Positions 52,080-60,400 of a stretch of DNA of 64,000 bases are shown here, in pieces. The translations under genes and the position numbers were made by a program. The notes beneath the pieces were generated by a model that did not search any database, was not told the origin of the DNA, and saw nothing but the letters and a program-made list of their open reading frames with translations. Every line of letters starts with the position of its first letter. Positions within the stretch are counted from its first letter, which is position 1. Origin of the DNA: Stappia sp. 28M-7 (GTDB taxonomy: Bacteria > Pseudomonadota > Alphaproteobacteria > Rhizobiales > Stappiaceae). The DNA is taken from contig NZ_JACMIA010000001.1 in assembly GCF_014252955.1 (NCBI RefSeq), positions 3,866,258-3,930,257 of the forward strand, given 5' to 3'.

Positions 52080-53429
52080 TCAGGTGCCGCGCTCGGGCAG
52101 TTCGATGCCCAGCTTCTCCATCCTGAGATAGAGCTTCTTGCGCGGGATGCCGAGCTGGCGGGCGACCGCCGACAGATTGCCGGACGAGGCCTCGATGGCC
52201 TCGCGGATCGCCGCTTCCTCGAAACTGTCGAGCCGCTCCGGCAGGCTCGCCGCGGCCCCGCTCTCACCCGCCGGCTGGCGGGAGCCGAGGCCCAGCGCCA
52301 GCCGTTCGGCCCGGTTGCGCAGCTCGCGCACATTGCCCCGCCACCGCTCGCCGATCAGCCCGGCCATCACCGCCGGCGCGATCGCCGGGCATTCGCGCTG
52401 ACGCGAGGCCGCCGCCTCGCCCGCGAAATGGCGGAAGAGAACGGGAATGTCCTCCGCCCGCTCGCGCAAGGGCGGAATGCGGATCTCGGCCATGTTGAGG
52501 CGGTAGAACAGGTCCTCGCGGAACGTGCCCGCATCCGCCGCCTCGCGCAGGTCGACCTTGGTCGCCGCCACCACCTTGACGTCGATGGGCACCGGCTCGT
52601 TGCTGCCGACGCGCTCGATGGCCCGCTCCTGCAACGCGCGCAGGAGCTGGGTCTGGAGGTGCAGCGGCATGCTCTCGACCTCGTCGAGAAACAGCGTTCC
52701 CCCCGAGGCATGCTCGAACCGGCCGATGCGCCGCTTCACCGCGCCGGTGAAGGCGCCGGCCTCGTGGCCGAACAGCTCGCTGGCGATCAGGTTCTCCGGG
52801 AGCGCGCCGCAGTTGATCGCGACGAACTGGCCATGCCCGCGCGGGCTGAAGCGGTGCAGGCACCGCGCCACCAGCTCCTTGCCGGTGCCCGTCTCGCCGT
52901 GGATGAGCGTGTCGACATCGGCCGCGGCCACCGCCAGCACCTCGTCGCGCAGCAGCGCCATCGCCCGCGAGATGCCGATCAGGACGCCGGATATCTCGCG
53001 ATCCGCTTCCCGCTGGCCGCGAAGGCGCCGGTTGTCGAGCTCCAGCGCCCGCAGCCGCAGGGCATTGGCCGTGAGCGCGATCAGGTAGTCAGGATCGGCC
53101 GGCTTTTCCAGGAAGTCGAAGGCGCCGGAGCGCATCGCCTCGACGGCGCGCGGCACATCACCATGGCCGGTCACCAGGATGAAGGGGATCGACGGATCGG
53201 CGCCATGCACCCGCGCCATCAGCTCCAGCCCGTCCATCTCCGGCATGCGCAGATCCGAGATCACGACGCCAGCAAAGCGGCTGTCGAGCCCGGCAAGCGC
53301 CGCCAGCGGCTCGCCATGGGCACGCACCGAATACCCCTCCAGCACCAGGGTCTCGCGCATGGCCTCCAGCACCGCAGGATCGTCGTCCACCAGCACCACC
53401 GTGCCGCCAATGTCCCTAGATCCCGCCAT
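52080..53429 (-). CDS. Sigma54-dependent response regulator, PgtA/DctD-like
   Basis: A 449-residue three-domain regulator. Receiver: VVLVDDDPAVLEAMRET with phospho-acceptor Asp59 in VVISDLRMPEMDG. AAA+ domain: Walker A HGETGTGKELVARCLH, the sigma54 contact GAFTGA in ELFGHEAGAFTGAVKRR, Walker B GGTLFLDEVESM. C-terminal Fis-type helix-turn-helix NLSAVARQLGIPRKKLYLRM. It overlaps the kinase gene by 14 bases. The sigma54-type promoter and symmetrical sites of the ABC operon lie just downstream, so it should activate that transporter. Confidence 0.95.
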   Translation of the reverse strand: MAGSRDIGGTVVLVDDDPAVLEAMRETLVLEGYSVRAHGEPLAALAGLDSRFAGVVISDLRMPEMDGLELMARVHGADPSIPFILVTGHGDVPRAVEAMRSGAFDFLEKPADPDYLIALTANALRLRALELDNRRLRGQREADREISGVLIGISRAMALLRDEVLAVAAADVDTLIHGETGTGKELVARCLHRFSPRGHGQFVAINCGALPENLIASELFGHEAGAFTGAVKRRIGRFEHASGGTLFLDEVESMPLHLQTQLLRALQERAIERVGSNEPVPIDVKVVAATKVDLREAADAGTFREDLFYRLNMAEIRIPPLRERAEDIPVLFRHFAGEAAASRQRECPAIAPAVMAGLIGERWRGNVRELRNRAERLALGLGSRQPAGESGAAASLPERLDSFEEAAIREAIEASSGNLSAVARQLGIPRKKLYLRMEKLGIELPERGT

Positions 53430-55530
53430 GCGCCGCGCCTCGTGCCTCCTCGTCATCCGCCAGGTGCAATTCCAGGATCGCACGCGTGCCGCCGCCCTCG
53501 GCATCGGCAAAGCGCAGGCTGCCGTCGAAATCGCGGACGATGTTGTAGGAGATCGACAAGCCGAGACCAAGCCCCCGGCCCGGCCCCTTGGTGGTGAAGA
53601 ACGGATCGAACACCTTGGCGAGCACACCTTCGGGAATGCCGCAGCCATTGTCCGCGACCTCGATCTTCACCCGGTCTTCGGCCGCCCGCACCGCGACGGC
53701 GACCCGCGGCGCCTCGCTTGCCTCCACCGCGTCGACCGCATTGCCGATGAGGTTGATCAGCACCTGCTCAAGCCGGTTGGCGTCGGCCCGCACCATCGGC
53801 CCGCCTGCCTCCTGCGGCAGGTCGAAGGCGATGCGCGCCGCGCCGGGCTGCATGCGGAACAGCTCCGCTGCCCGCAACACGATGGGCACCGGATCGCAGC
53901 TTGCCGCCTCGCGGGTGCGCCGGCGCGCCAGCGTCTTCAGGTGGTTGGACGTGTCGGCCAGCCGCAGCACCAGGTCGGAGACCTGCTCCAGCTTCTCCTG
54001 CACCTTCCCCGTGTTGGCCTGGTCGAGATAGCGCCGCGCATTGTGCAGGTAGGAGCGCATGGCGGCGAGCGGCTGGTTGAACTCGTGCGCGATGCCCGCC
54101 GACAGCTGGCCGAGCGCCGCCATCTTGCCCGCCTGCACCAGCTCCTCCTGGGTCTCCAGCAGCTTGGCCTCCACCTGCCGGCGCTCGCCGATCTCGTGGG
54201 TGAGCCGCTCGTTGATCTCCACCAGCTCCAGCCGCCGCCGCCGGGCGAGCTGGCTGCGCCCCTGCAGCGTGCGCAGCGCATCGGCGAGCTGGCCCATCTC
54301 GTCCCGCCCGGTGACGTTGACCGGCGCGTCGAGCTCGCCTTCCGCGATTGCCCGCATGGATTTCAGCAGGCTGGACAGGCGCGGAATGAACTGCCGGCCG
54401 ACCGTCAGCCAGCCGACCACCAGCGCCACCACGGCGAGCGAGCCGCCGAGCCCGAGCAGCAGCACCGTGCCGCGCGCCAGCGCATCGCGCGCAGACGCCG
54501 CCGCCTCGACCGAACGCCGGCCGGCGGACGCGACCGCCCCGCTGACCAGGCGCGACAGCCGGTCGAGCTTGTCGCCCGCCTCGTCGACGATCACCGCGCT
54601 CTCGCCCGCCAGCGCCGCCTCGCTCAGCTTCAGATCGAACAGCTCGCCCCCCGGCGCGCCGAGCCTTGCGATATCCGCCAGCGCCTGGCGCAGGGTCACC
54701 GTGCTCGCCGCCTGCGCCAGCAGCGAGACCATGTCTCCGGTGCCGGCCACCGCCTCGCCGACGTCCTGGCGCAGCAGTTCGATCACGTCGCGGTCCTGCG
54801 CCTGGGCAACGCGCAACAGCTTGCCGATCAGCAGGTTGACATGGGCATGCGCGCTCCACAGCGTCTCGGCAAAGCTCAGCTCGCCCTCCAGCAGCTCCGT
54901 CTGGGGAGCCGCCCCCTGCACGGCGGGCGCTGCGCTCTCCATCGCGTCCAGCGCAACGCGGATGTTGAAGTCGGTGTCGACGATCAGCGGCTCGATCTCG
55001 CGCAGAGCCTCGTCGTGCAACCGGTTGAGGCGCACGACCAGCGCATCCACCTGCTGGCGGATCTCCAGGTGCCGGGCGACATTCCCGTCGATGCGGGCGA
55101 TGTCGCCGGCCAGCGCCTGCGGCAGGTCGGCGGCAAGGTCCGCACTGCCCGGCAGCTCGTCGTTGAGCGTGCGGCCGATGCGCTCCAGCAGATCGGCAAG
55201 GCTCGCCACCGCCGCCTCGAGCCGCGCCCGGCTTTCCTGCCGGGTTTCCGTGCTGCGGGCGAAAACGAGGCGCGGCATGTCGGCGCGAATGCCCGTCGCC
55301 ACCTCGGCGAAGCGCGAGATGTCCGCCTGCCGCCCGCTCTCGATGGCGACGAGATCGCTCACCGTCTCGCCGTAGCTGGAAAAGACGTAGACGGAGAGCG
55401 CTGCCGTGCCTATGCCGACCGTCGCGATGATCGCCAGCGCCGCGATCAGGCGGAAGCCGATGAAGGAATGCAGCCGCTCCGGCCGCGGTGAACCGCCGTC
55501 CTGCCCACCGCCATTCATGAGCGCGGTCAC
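53416..55530 (-). CDS. Sensor histidine kinase, PgtB/DctB-like
   Basis: A 704-residue kinase. Membrane helices at about residues 27-49 and 350-373 enclose a large helical periplasmic domain, then HAMP (FIPRLSSLLKSMRAIAEGEL), a coiled segment and the HisKA box GQLSAGIAHEFNQPLAAMRS. The ATPase domain is complete: INLIGNAVDAV, ADNGCGIPEG and GLGLGLSIS. GTG 55530 overlaps the stop of the binding-protein-like gene (GTGA), so the three genes are coupled. PgtB of Salmonella works with the periplasmic PgtC in the same way; the ligand-loaded PgtC-like partner probably docks here. Confidence 0.93.
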   Translation of the reverse strand: MTALMNGGGQDGGSPRPERLHSFIGFRLIAALAIIATVGIGTAALSVYVFSSYGETVSDLVAIESGRQADISRFAEVATGIRADMPRLVFARSTETRQESRARLEAAVASLADLLERIGRTLNDELPGSADLAADLPQALAGDIARIDGNVARHLEIRQQVDALVVRLNRLHDEALREIEPLIVDTDFNIRVALDAMESAAPAVQGAAPQTELLEGELSFAETLWSAHAHVNLLIGKLLRVAQAQDRDVIELLRQDVGEAVAGTGDMVSLLAQAASTVTLRQALADIARLGAPGGELFDLKLSEAALAGESAVIVDEAGDKLDRLSRLVSGAVASAGRRSVEAAASARDALARGTVLLLGLGGSLAVVALVVGWLTVGRQFIPRLSSLLKSMRAIAEGELDAPVNVTGRDEMGQLADALRTLQGRSQLARRRRLELVEINERLTHEIGERRQVEAKLLETQEELVQAGKMAALGQLSAGIAHEFNQPLAAMRSYLHNARRYLDQANTGKVQEKLEQVSDLVLRLADTSNHLKTLARRRTREAASCDPVPIVLRAAELFRMQPGAARIAFDLPQEAGGPMVRADANRLEQVLINLIGNAVDAVEASEAPRVAVAVRAAEDRVKIEVADNGCGIPEGVLAKVFDPFFTTKGPGRGLGLGLSISYNIVRDFDGSLRFADAEGGGTRAILELHLADDEEARGAAHGGI

Positions 55531-56918
55531 CGTGACGCCGGCGAAACGGCGACAGCGGCCGCCATGCGGCGCTGCGCCTGCTCGACCAATGCCCCGGCCT
55601 CGGCAAGCCGCTCGCGCGTCTCCCGGTGCCAGCTTTCCATCAGCCGCTCGCGAAAGGCGCGGTTTTCCAGCCGCTCGGGACCGCCGGGCGAGAACACCCG
55701 CACCAATGCCGGATCATGCGCCATGAAGGCACGCACCGGCACGCCGGTCGCCCGGCGATAGGCCTGGTCGAGCAGGGAGCGCGCCTCGCGCGCGGCCCCT
55801 CCATCTCCCGAAACCGTCGCGTCGACCTCCCGCCAGCGTCGCCAGAACCGCCGGTGCTCGTCGAGCTGGTAGGTCACCAGCTGGTCGAACAGCGCCACCA
55901 CCACGTCGCGCCGGGTGGAGGCGAGCAGATAGTCGAACCGCTCCTCGAAGGGCGTTGCCTGCCGGGCAGCGGCCAGCGGAATGCGCGCCACCTGCGGATC
56001 GGCCAGCAGCGCCTGACCCGCTTGCCCTTGCAGGAATGCGACGAAGCGGCGCGCGCCCTGCGCATGACGGGCGGTGCTGAGCGCGGCAACGCCGGCCGGC
56101 AGCATCACGTCCTCGGGCGCGGCGAGAAAGGCGAGCTGCTCGCCGTTCGTCGGCTGGGTGCGGGCAAGGAACCCGACGCCGATGCCGACCGGGAAGCGGC
56201 CATGGGCCAGCCCCTCCGGCACGCCGAAGGAGCGCGCCGTCACCGTCGCCAGATTGCCGGCCAGCTGCTGCAGATAGGCCCAGCCTTCGTCCCAGCCGAG
56301 CGATTGCAGCACCAGTTCGACGAAGAGCAGCGTCGTACCCGAACGCGCCGGCGCGGACATGGCGACCATGCCCGCATAGTCCGGTGAGAGCAGCGATGCG
56401 AGATCGGCTGGCGCAGGCAGGCCCCTGGCGCGCATCAGGTCGGGCCGCCACATGATGCCGAGCTGCGAATAGGCGAAGGCATGAAGCCGCGGGGCAGAAG
56501 GCTCCGGCTCGCTCGCCGCCGCCTCGCCCGCCCGCTCCGGCCGCGCCAGCAGCCGCGCCCGTGCAAGCTCCGCAATGGCGATCGGCGAGCTGGTCCACAC
56601 CACGTCGGCGCGCGGCAGGCGCTCGCTCGTGACATGCTCGATGAGCGCGTGGGTCGACTTGTGCAGGAAGCGCAGTTCCTCGCCCGGATGAGCGCGCGAA
56701 TAGGCGACTGCCACCGCCTGCGCGAACGGCTCGGGATAGGACGTCAGCACGATGGTCGGCGGGCCGCCGGCTAGTGCAGCGGGCGGGCCGGCATCCTGCG
56801 CGACCAGAGGGCGGGGCAGCAGGGCAAGGGCGAGCGCTACCAATCCGGCAACGATCTTCCACGGGCGGCCGCCCCCTCCTCCCGGGGCGGACCGGACTGC
56901 AAGACGTGAGAGTGTCAT
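55527..56918 (-). CDS. PgtC-like periplasmic binding protein of the two-component system
   Basis: A 463-residue exported protein (signal around WKIVAGLVALALALLPRPLV, cleavage after AQ). The mature part reads PTIVLTSYPEPFAQAVAVAY, KSTHALIEHVTSERLPRADV, APARSGTTLLFVELVLQSLG and RSFGVPEGLAHGRFPVGIGV, block for block like the ABC binding protein at 50529-51872. It lacks its own permease and is translationally coupled to the kinase, so it is probably a sensing subunit derived from a transport protein. AGGAAAGACA precedes ATG 56918. The C-terminal region is rich in Arg and predicted helical. Confidence 0.88.
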   Translation of the reverse strand: MTLSRLAVRSAPGGGGGRPWKIVAGLVALALALLPRPLVAQDAGPPAALAGGPPTIVLTSYPEPFAQAVAVAYSRAHPGEELRFLHKSTHALIEHVTSERLPRADVVWTSSPIAIAELARARLLARPERAGEAAASEPEPSAPRLHAFAYSQLGIMWRPDLMRARGLPAPADLASLLSPDYAGMVAMSAPARSGTTLLFVELVLQSLGWDEGWAYLQQLAGNLATVTARSFGVPEGLAHGRFPVGIGVGFLARTQPTNGEQLAFLAAPEDVMLPAGVAALSTARHAQGARRFVAFLQGQAGQALLADPQVARIPLAAARQATPFEERFDYLLASTRRDVVVALFDQLVTYQLDEHRRFWRRWREVDATVSGDGGAAREARSLLDQAYRRATGVPVRAFMAHDPALVRVFSPGGPERLENRAFRERLMESWHRETRERLAEAGALVEQAQRRMAAAVAVSPASR

Positions 56919-57113
56919 TGTCTTTCCTGTGCCCGGTCCGGCGCGCTGCTCCTCCGCAGCGCCCGCGATACCGGTCACGGTGATCACGATTGCGGCATTT
57001 GGCCACAAGGACGCCGGCTCTTCAAGGCGCACAACCCGGCTCTTCCACCATGGGAAGTTCTGACCAGGCTTGCCTTGACGGCCGGACCGTGCCCCTATTC
57101 CCAATGAGACAAA

Positions 57114-57129
57114 TGTTCGATTTCGAACA
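57114..57129. promoter_or_regulatory. GlpR-like operator, TGTTCGA-TT-TCGAACA
   Basis: Perfect 7-base arms around TT, very close to the TGTTCG...CGAACA pattern of E. coli GlpR sites. It lies 68 bases before the DeoR-type gene, and a related site stands before the ABC genes. It also covers possible upstream start codons at 57104 and 57113, which argues for the later start. Confidence 0.68.
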
Positions 57130-57196
57130 AAATAGCGAAACCGAGGGGCGATCGAGAGATCGTCGAGGGACCCGGGGGCGGCAAGAGAAACAGCGG

Positions 57197-57976
57197 ATGC
57201 GGACGGACGAAAACCCCAAGAAGAAGACCCTGCGCCAGCAGGAAGTCATGAGCTTCCTGGAGAAATCCGGCTATGCCTCGGTCGAGGAACTGACCCAGCG
57301 CTTCGCCGTGACGTCCCAGACGATCCGCCGCGACATCGGCGAACTGGCGCAGACCGGCCGCGTGCGGCGCCATCATGGCGGCGTCGCGCTGGCGAGCCCC
57401 ATCGACGCCCATACCTACCGCCAGCGCCGTGTCGACCGGGCCAGCGCCAAGCGCCGTATTGCCCGCCGTGTCGCGGAACTGGTCCCTGACGGAGCCTCGG
57501 TTTTCCTCGACACGGGCTCGACCTGCGAGGCGGTGGCCGAGGCCCTGTGCGAGCGCACCGGCCTGCGCGTCGTCACCTACGGCCTGCGGGCGGCCGTTAC
57601 CCTGATCGACCGGACGGACTTCACGGTCGCGGTTCCCGGCGGCTTCGTCCAGAACGTCGCCGGCAGTGTGATGGGCGAGGACATCGCGGAGTTCATTCGC
57701 CGCTTCCGCTTCGACGTGGCGATCATCGCCGTCAGCGGCATCGCCGAAGACGGCGGCATGGGAGACGATGACCAGAACGAGGTGTCGATCGTCCGCGCTG
57801 CCATCGGCCAGGCACGCTCGACACTGCTTGCGAGCGATTCCAGCAAGTTCTACCGCACTGCACTGGTGCATCTGGGACCGGTGACGGAGGTTTCCGACCT
57901 CGTGACCGATGCGGCGCCGCAAGGTGCACTGCAGCAGATCCTTGCCTCATCTGAGGTCAGGTTGCACATTGCGTGA
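57197..57976 (+). CDS. DeoR/GlpR-family transcriptional repressor
   Basis: A 259-residue regulator. The DeoR helix-turn-helix is LRQQEVMSFLEKSGYASVEE / LTQRFAVTSQTIRRDIGELA (about residues 10-50), with VRRHHGGVA following. The effector domain has the sugar-phosphate isomerase-like motifs ASVFLDTGSTCEAVAEALCE and SGIAEDGGMGDDDQNEV. GlpR proteins sense phosphorylated sugars or glycerol 3-phosphate. It precedes the third ABC importer in the same direction. ATG 57197 follows the operator and is the first to give a standard N-terminus. Confidence 0.9.
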   Translation: MRTDENPKKKTLRQQEVMSFLEKSGYASVEELTQRFAVTSQTIRRDIGELAQTGRVRRHHGGVALASPIDAHTYRQRRVDRASAKRRIARRVAELVPDGASVFLDTGSTCEAVAEALCERTGLRVVTYGLRAAVTLIDRTDFTVAVPGGFVQNVAGSVMGEDIAEFIRRFRFDVAIIAVSGIAEDGGMGDDDQNEVSIVRAAIGQARSTLLASDSSKFYRTALVHLGPVTEVSDLVTDAAPQGALQQILASSEVRLHIA

Positions 57977-58008
57977 TCGCAAGCTCGCCGAAAATCCGTT
58001 CGGCGGCT

Positions 58009-58023
58009 AAAAAATCTCGAAAC
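58009..58023. repeat. Dispersed 15-mer, copy 2
   Basis: Same AAAAAATCTCGAAAC as at 47520-47534. It follows a small hairpin (GCCGAA/TTCGGC, about 57987-58004) behind the DeoR gene. Function unknown. Confidence 0.45.
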
Positions 58024-58083
58024 TTGTATTTAGACTGTTGTGAAGCCGCGCCATTTGAGCGTTAAATGTCGCAAAAAGAAAAA

Positions 58084-58099
58084 TGTTGCCTTTCGAACA
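58084..58099. promoter_or_regulatory. Second, imperfect GlpR-like site before the ABC binding-protein gene
   Basis: TGTTGCCTTTCGAACA shares 13 of 16 positions with the palindrome at 57114-57129. It ends 14 bases before the start codon and abuts the ribosome site GAGGAG, a position suited to repression. Confidence 0.55.
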
Positions 58100-58112
58100 G
58101 AGGAGAACGGAG

Positions 58113-59120
58113 ATGCACCTGACAAAGAGGTCCGCACTGGCCGCCCTTGCAGCGATGATGCTGTCGGGCACGGCAATGGCCGACACGATCACGGTCTACA
58201 CGTCCTATGAGGAGGACGAGGCCGCGGCCTTCCTCGAGGAGGCGAAGAAGGCGCTTCCCGATCTCGAGGTGAACATGCTGCGCCTGTCGACCGGCGACCT
58301 GGCTGCGCGCATCATCGCCGAGAAGGCCAATCCCCAGCACGACGTGCTGTGGGGCTTTGCCGTCACCTCGATGGTCAATCCGGAAATCCTCGAGGGTCTG
58401 GAAACCTACAAGCCGGCCGGCATCGACCAGGTTCCCGAGCGGTTCCGCGATGCGGACGGCAAGTGGTTCGCCGTCACCGGCTACATGGCCGCGCTCTGCG
58501 TCAACAACGAGCGGCTGAAGGACAAGGGCCTGAAGATGCCCACCTCCTGGGCCGATCTGACGGACCCGTCCTTCAAGGACGAGGTGGTCATGCCCAATCC
58601 GGCCAGCTCCGGCACCGGCTACATCCAGATCAACTCGCTGCTGCAGCTGATGGGCGAGGAGAAGGGCTGGGAATTCCTCGACAAGCTCGACAAGAACGTC
58701 GCCCAGTACATCAAGTCGGGCTCGCGGCCCTGCAACGCCGCGTCAGCCGGCGAGTACACGGTCGGCGCTTCGTTCGGCCTGCGCGCCGTCAAGAACATCG
58801 AGGAAGGCTATCCGATCACGCTCGTCGTCCCGTCCGAGGGCGCCGGCAACGAGATGGAAGCCAACGCCCTTGTCGCCGCCTCCAAGAACAAGGACGCTGC
58901 CAAGCGCTTCCTCGACTGGACCCTCAGCGAACAGGCCGCCAACGTCTATTACGACTGGAAGGCCATCGTCACCGTGCCGGGCGGCAAGATGCCCGAGCGC
59001 TTCACCTCTGCCGGCCTGCCGGACGACGTGTCGAAGGTGCTGTTCCCGGTCGACTTCAAGGCCGCAGCCGAGGAGCGCGCCCGGATCGTCCAGACCTGGC
59101 AGGAAAAATACGAGCGTTGA
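58113..59120 (+). CDS. ABC substrate-binding protein (AfuA/PhnS-like) under DeoR-type control
   Basis: A 335-residue periplasmic protein: signal MHLTKRSALAALAAMMLSGT, cleavage after AMA, mature start DTITVYTSYEEDEAAAFLEE. Seen are STGDLAARIIAEKANPQHDV, VMPNPASSGTGYIQINSLLQ and LVVPSEGAGNEMEANALVAA, the pattern of Fe3+/hexose-phosphate (AfuA) and 2-aminoethylphosphonate (PhnS) binding proteins. Tyr residues that bind iron in FbpA are not evident at the C-terminal end, so an organic phosphate is more likely. GAGGAGAACGGAG precedes the ATG. Confidence 0.9.
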   Translation: MHLTKRSALAALAAMMLSGTAMADTITVYTSYEEDEAAAFLEEAKKALPDLEVNMLRLSTGDLAARIIAEKANPQHDVLWGFAVTSMVNPEILEGLETYKPAGIDQVPERFRDADGKWFAVTGYMAALCVNNERLKDKGLKMPTSWADLTDPSFKDEVVMPNPASSGTGYIQINSLLQLMGEEKGWEFLDKLDKNVAQYIKSGSRPCNAASAGEYTVGASFGLRAVKNIEEGYPITLVVPSEGAGNEMEANALVAASKNKDAAKRFLDWTLSEQAANVYYDWKAIVTVPGGKMPERFTSAGLPDDVSKVLFPVDFKAAAEERARIVQTWQEKYER

Positions 59121-59129
59121 GAACGGCTT

Positions 59130-59150
59130 GAGCCGGCTCCCGGCCGGCTC
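59130..59150 (+). terminator. Hairpin behind the third ABC binding-protein gene
   Basis: GAGCCGGC/GCCGGCTC with a 5-base loop, 9 bases after the stop. The rest of the 221-base spacer to the ATPase gene holds further GC-rich dyads and a TTTCGAACA half-site at 59313-59321, but no gene. Confidence 0.5.
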
Positions 59151-59312
59151 TGCGACCGGCTTTCCGGCGGTCTTGCGCAAACGCTGGACCGCCGGTTGAG
59201 CCCGGCCTCGTAAACCGCTGCCGCCGGCGCCGGCCCTTGCGGGACGGTGCCGGCCGCGACCTTCGGGCGGTTCGGGCCCCTGGCCCGCGCGCGCCTTGCC
59301 CGGCCGTCATCC

Positions 59313-59321
59313 TTTCGAACA
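59313..59321. promoter_or_regulatory. TTTCGAACA half-site before the ATPase gene
   Basis: Third occurrence of the half-site seen at 57121-57129 and 58091-58099, here without a matching left arm. It is 21 bases before the ATPase start. May be chance. Confidence 0.3.
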
Positions 59322-59341
59322 CACGCCCGCAGGAAAGCCTC

Positions 59342-60400
59342 ATGGACCTTTCTATCCACGATCTCGTCAAGCGCTTCGGCAAGCTTACCGCGCTCGACCA
59401 TGTCTCGCTGGAGGTGGCCCAGGGCTCCTTCGTCTGTTTCCTCGGCCCCTCGGGCTGCGGCAAGACCACCTTGCTGCGCGTCATCGCCGGGCTGGAGGAG
59501 GCCGACGGCGGCAGCATCCGTCTCGGCGGTTCCGACCTGTCCGCAATCCCCGCCAGGAACCGCAATTTCGGCGTGGTCTTCCAGTCCTACTCGCTGTTTC
59601 CCAACATGACGGCCGCCCGCAATGTCGGCTACGGGCTGGAATGCCGGGGCTGGGACAAGGCGCGGATGCAGGCCCGCATCCGGGAAATGCTCGACCTCGT
59701 CCATCTTGCCGACCAGGCCGAGAAGTTGCCCTCGCAGATGTCCGGCGGCCAGCAGCAGCGCATCGCGCTGGCGCGGGCGCTGGCTCCCGACCCGTCCGCC
59801 CTGCTGCTCGACGAACCGTTGTCCGCGCTCGACGCCAAGGTTCGCGAGGAACTGCGCATCGAGATCCGCGCGGTCCAGAAGCGCCTGGGCATCACCACCA
59901 TCATGGTCACCCACGACCAGGAAGAGGCGCTGGCCATGGCCGACCTGATCGTCGTCATGAGCAAGGGCCACATCGAGCAGATCGGCACGCCGCAACAGCT
60001 CTATCGCGAGCCGGCCACCGCCTTCGTCGCCGACTTCATCGGCCGCATGAACGTGCTGCCGCTCGACCCGGGAACGGCCGGCGGATTCAGCTTCGGCGGC
60101 GTCCCGCTGGAAGTGGCAACGCATGCCAACGGCGGCAAAGGTCCCGCAACGCCGGCCGCCCTCGGCATTCGTCCGGAAGCCGTCGCACTGACCGACGTGG
60201 GCACCAGCGGGGCAAATATCCTCCCCGCCAGCGTGCGCTCGGTCTCCTTCCTAGGAAACATCACCCGCGTCGAACTGGAGCCGGAAAACCGGCCGGAAAC
60301 CGGCATTGTCGCCGAGCTGCACGGCACCGCCGCCATCCCGGAAGCAGGAGCCCGGCTGGCCGTGTCTCTCCCCGCCGACGCGCTGCGGGTGCTGTCATGA
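59342..60400 (+). CDS. PhnT/FbpC-type ABC ATP-binding protein
   Basis: A 352-residue ATPase: Walker A GPSGCGKTT, signature MSGGQQQRIALARAL, Walker B ALLLDEPLSALD, switch VTHDQEEALA, and a TOBE domain (LGIRPEAVALTDVGTSGANI). AGGAAAG precedes ATG 59342. It overlaps the permease start by four bases (ATGA). Gene order SBP-ATPase-permease resembles PhnSTU-type aminophosphonate importers. Confidence 0.92.
   Translation: MDLSIHDLVKRFGKLTALDHVSLEVAQGSFVCFLGPSGCGKTTLLRVIAGLEEADGGSIRLGGSDLSAIPARNRNFGVVFQSYSLFPNMTAARNVGYGLECRGWDKARMQARIREMLDLVHLADQAEKLPSQMSGGQQQRIALARALAPDPSALLLDEPLSALDAKVREELRIEIRAVQKRLGITTIMVTHDQEEALAMADLIVVMSKGHIEQIGTPQQLYREPATAFVADFIGRMNVLPLDPGTAGGFSFGGVPLEVATHANGGKGPATPAALGIRPEAVALTDVGTSGANILPASVRSVSFLGNITRVELEPENRPETGIVAELHGTAAIPEAGARLAVSLPADALRVLS

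Noticed and set aside
57104-57196. Earlier ATG starts (57104, 57113) for the DeoR-type regulator
   Set aside because: They lie at or within the GlpR-like operator and would add an N-terminal extension unlike the family.
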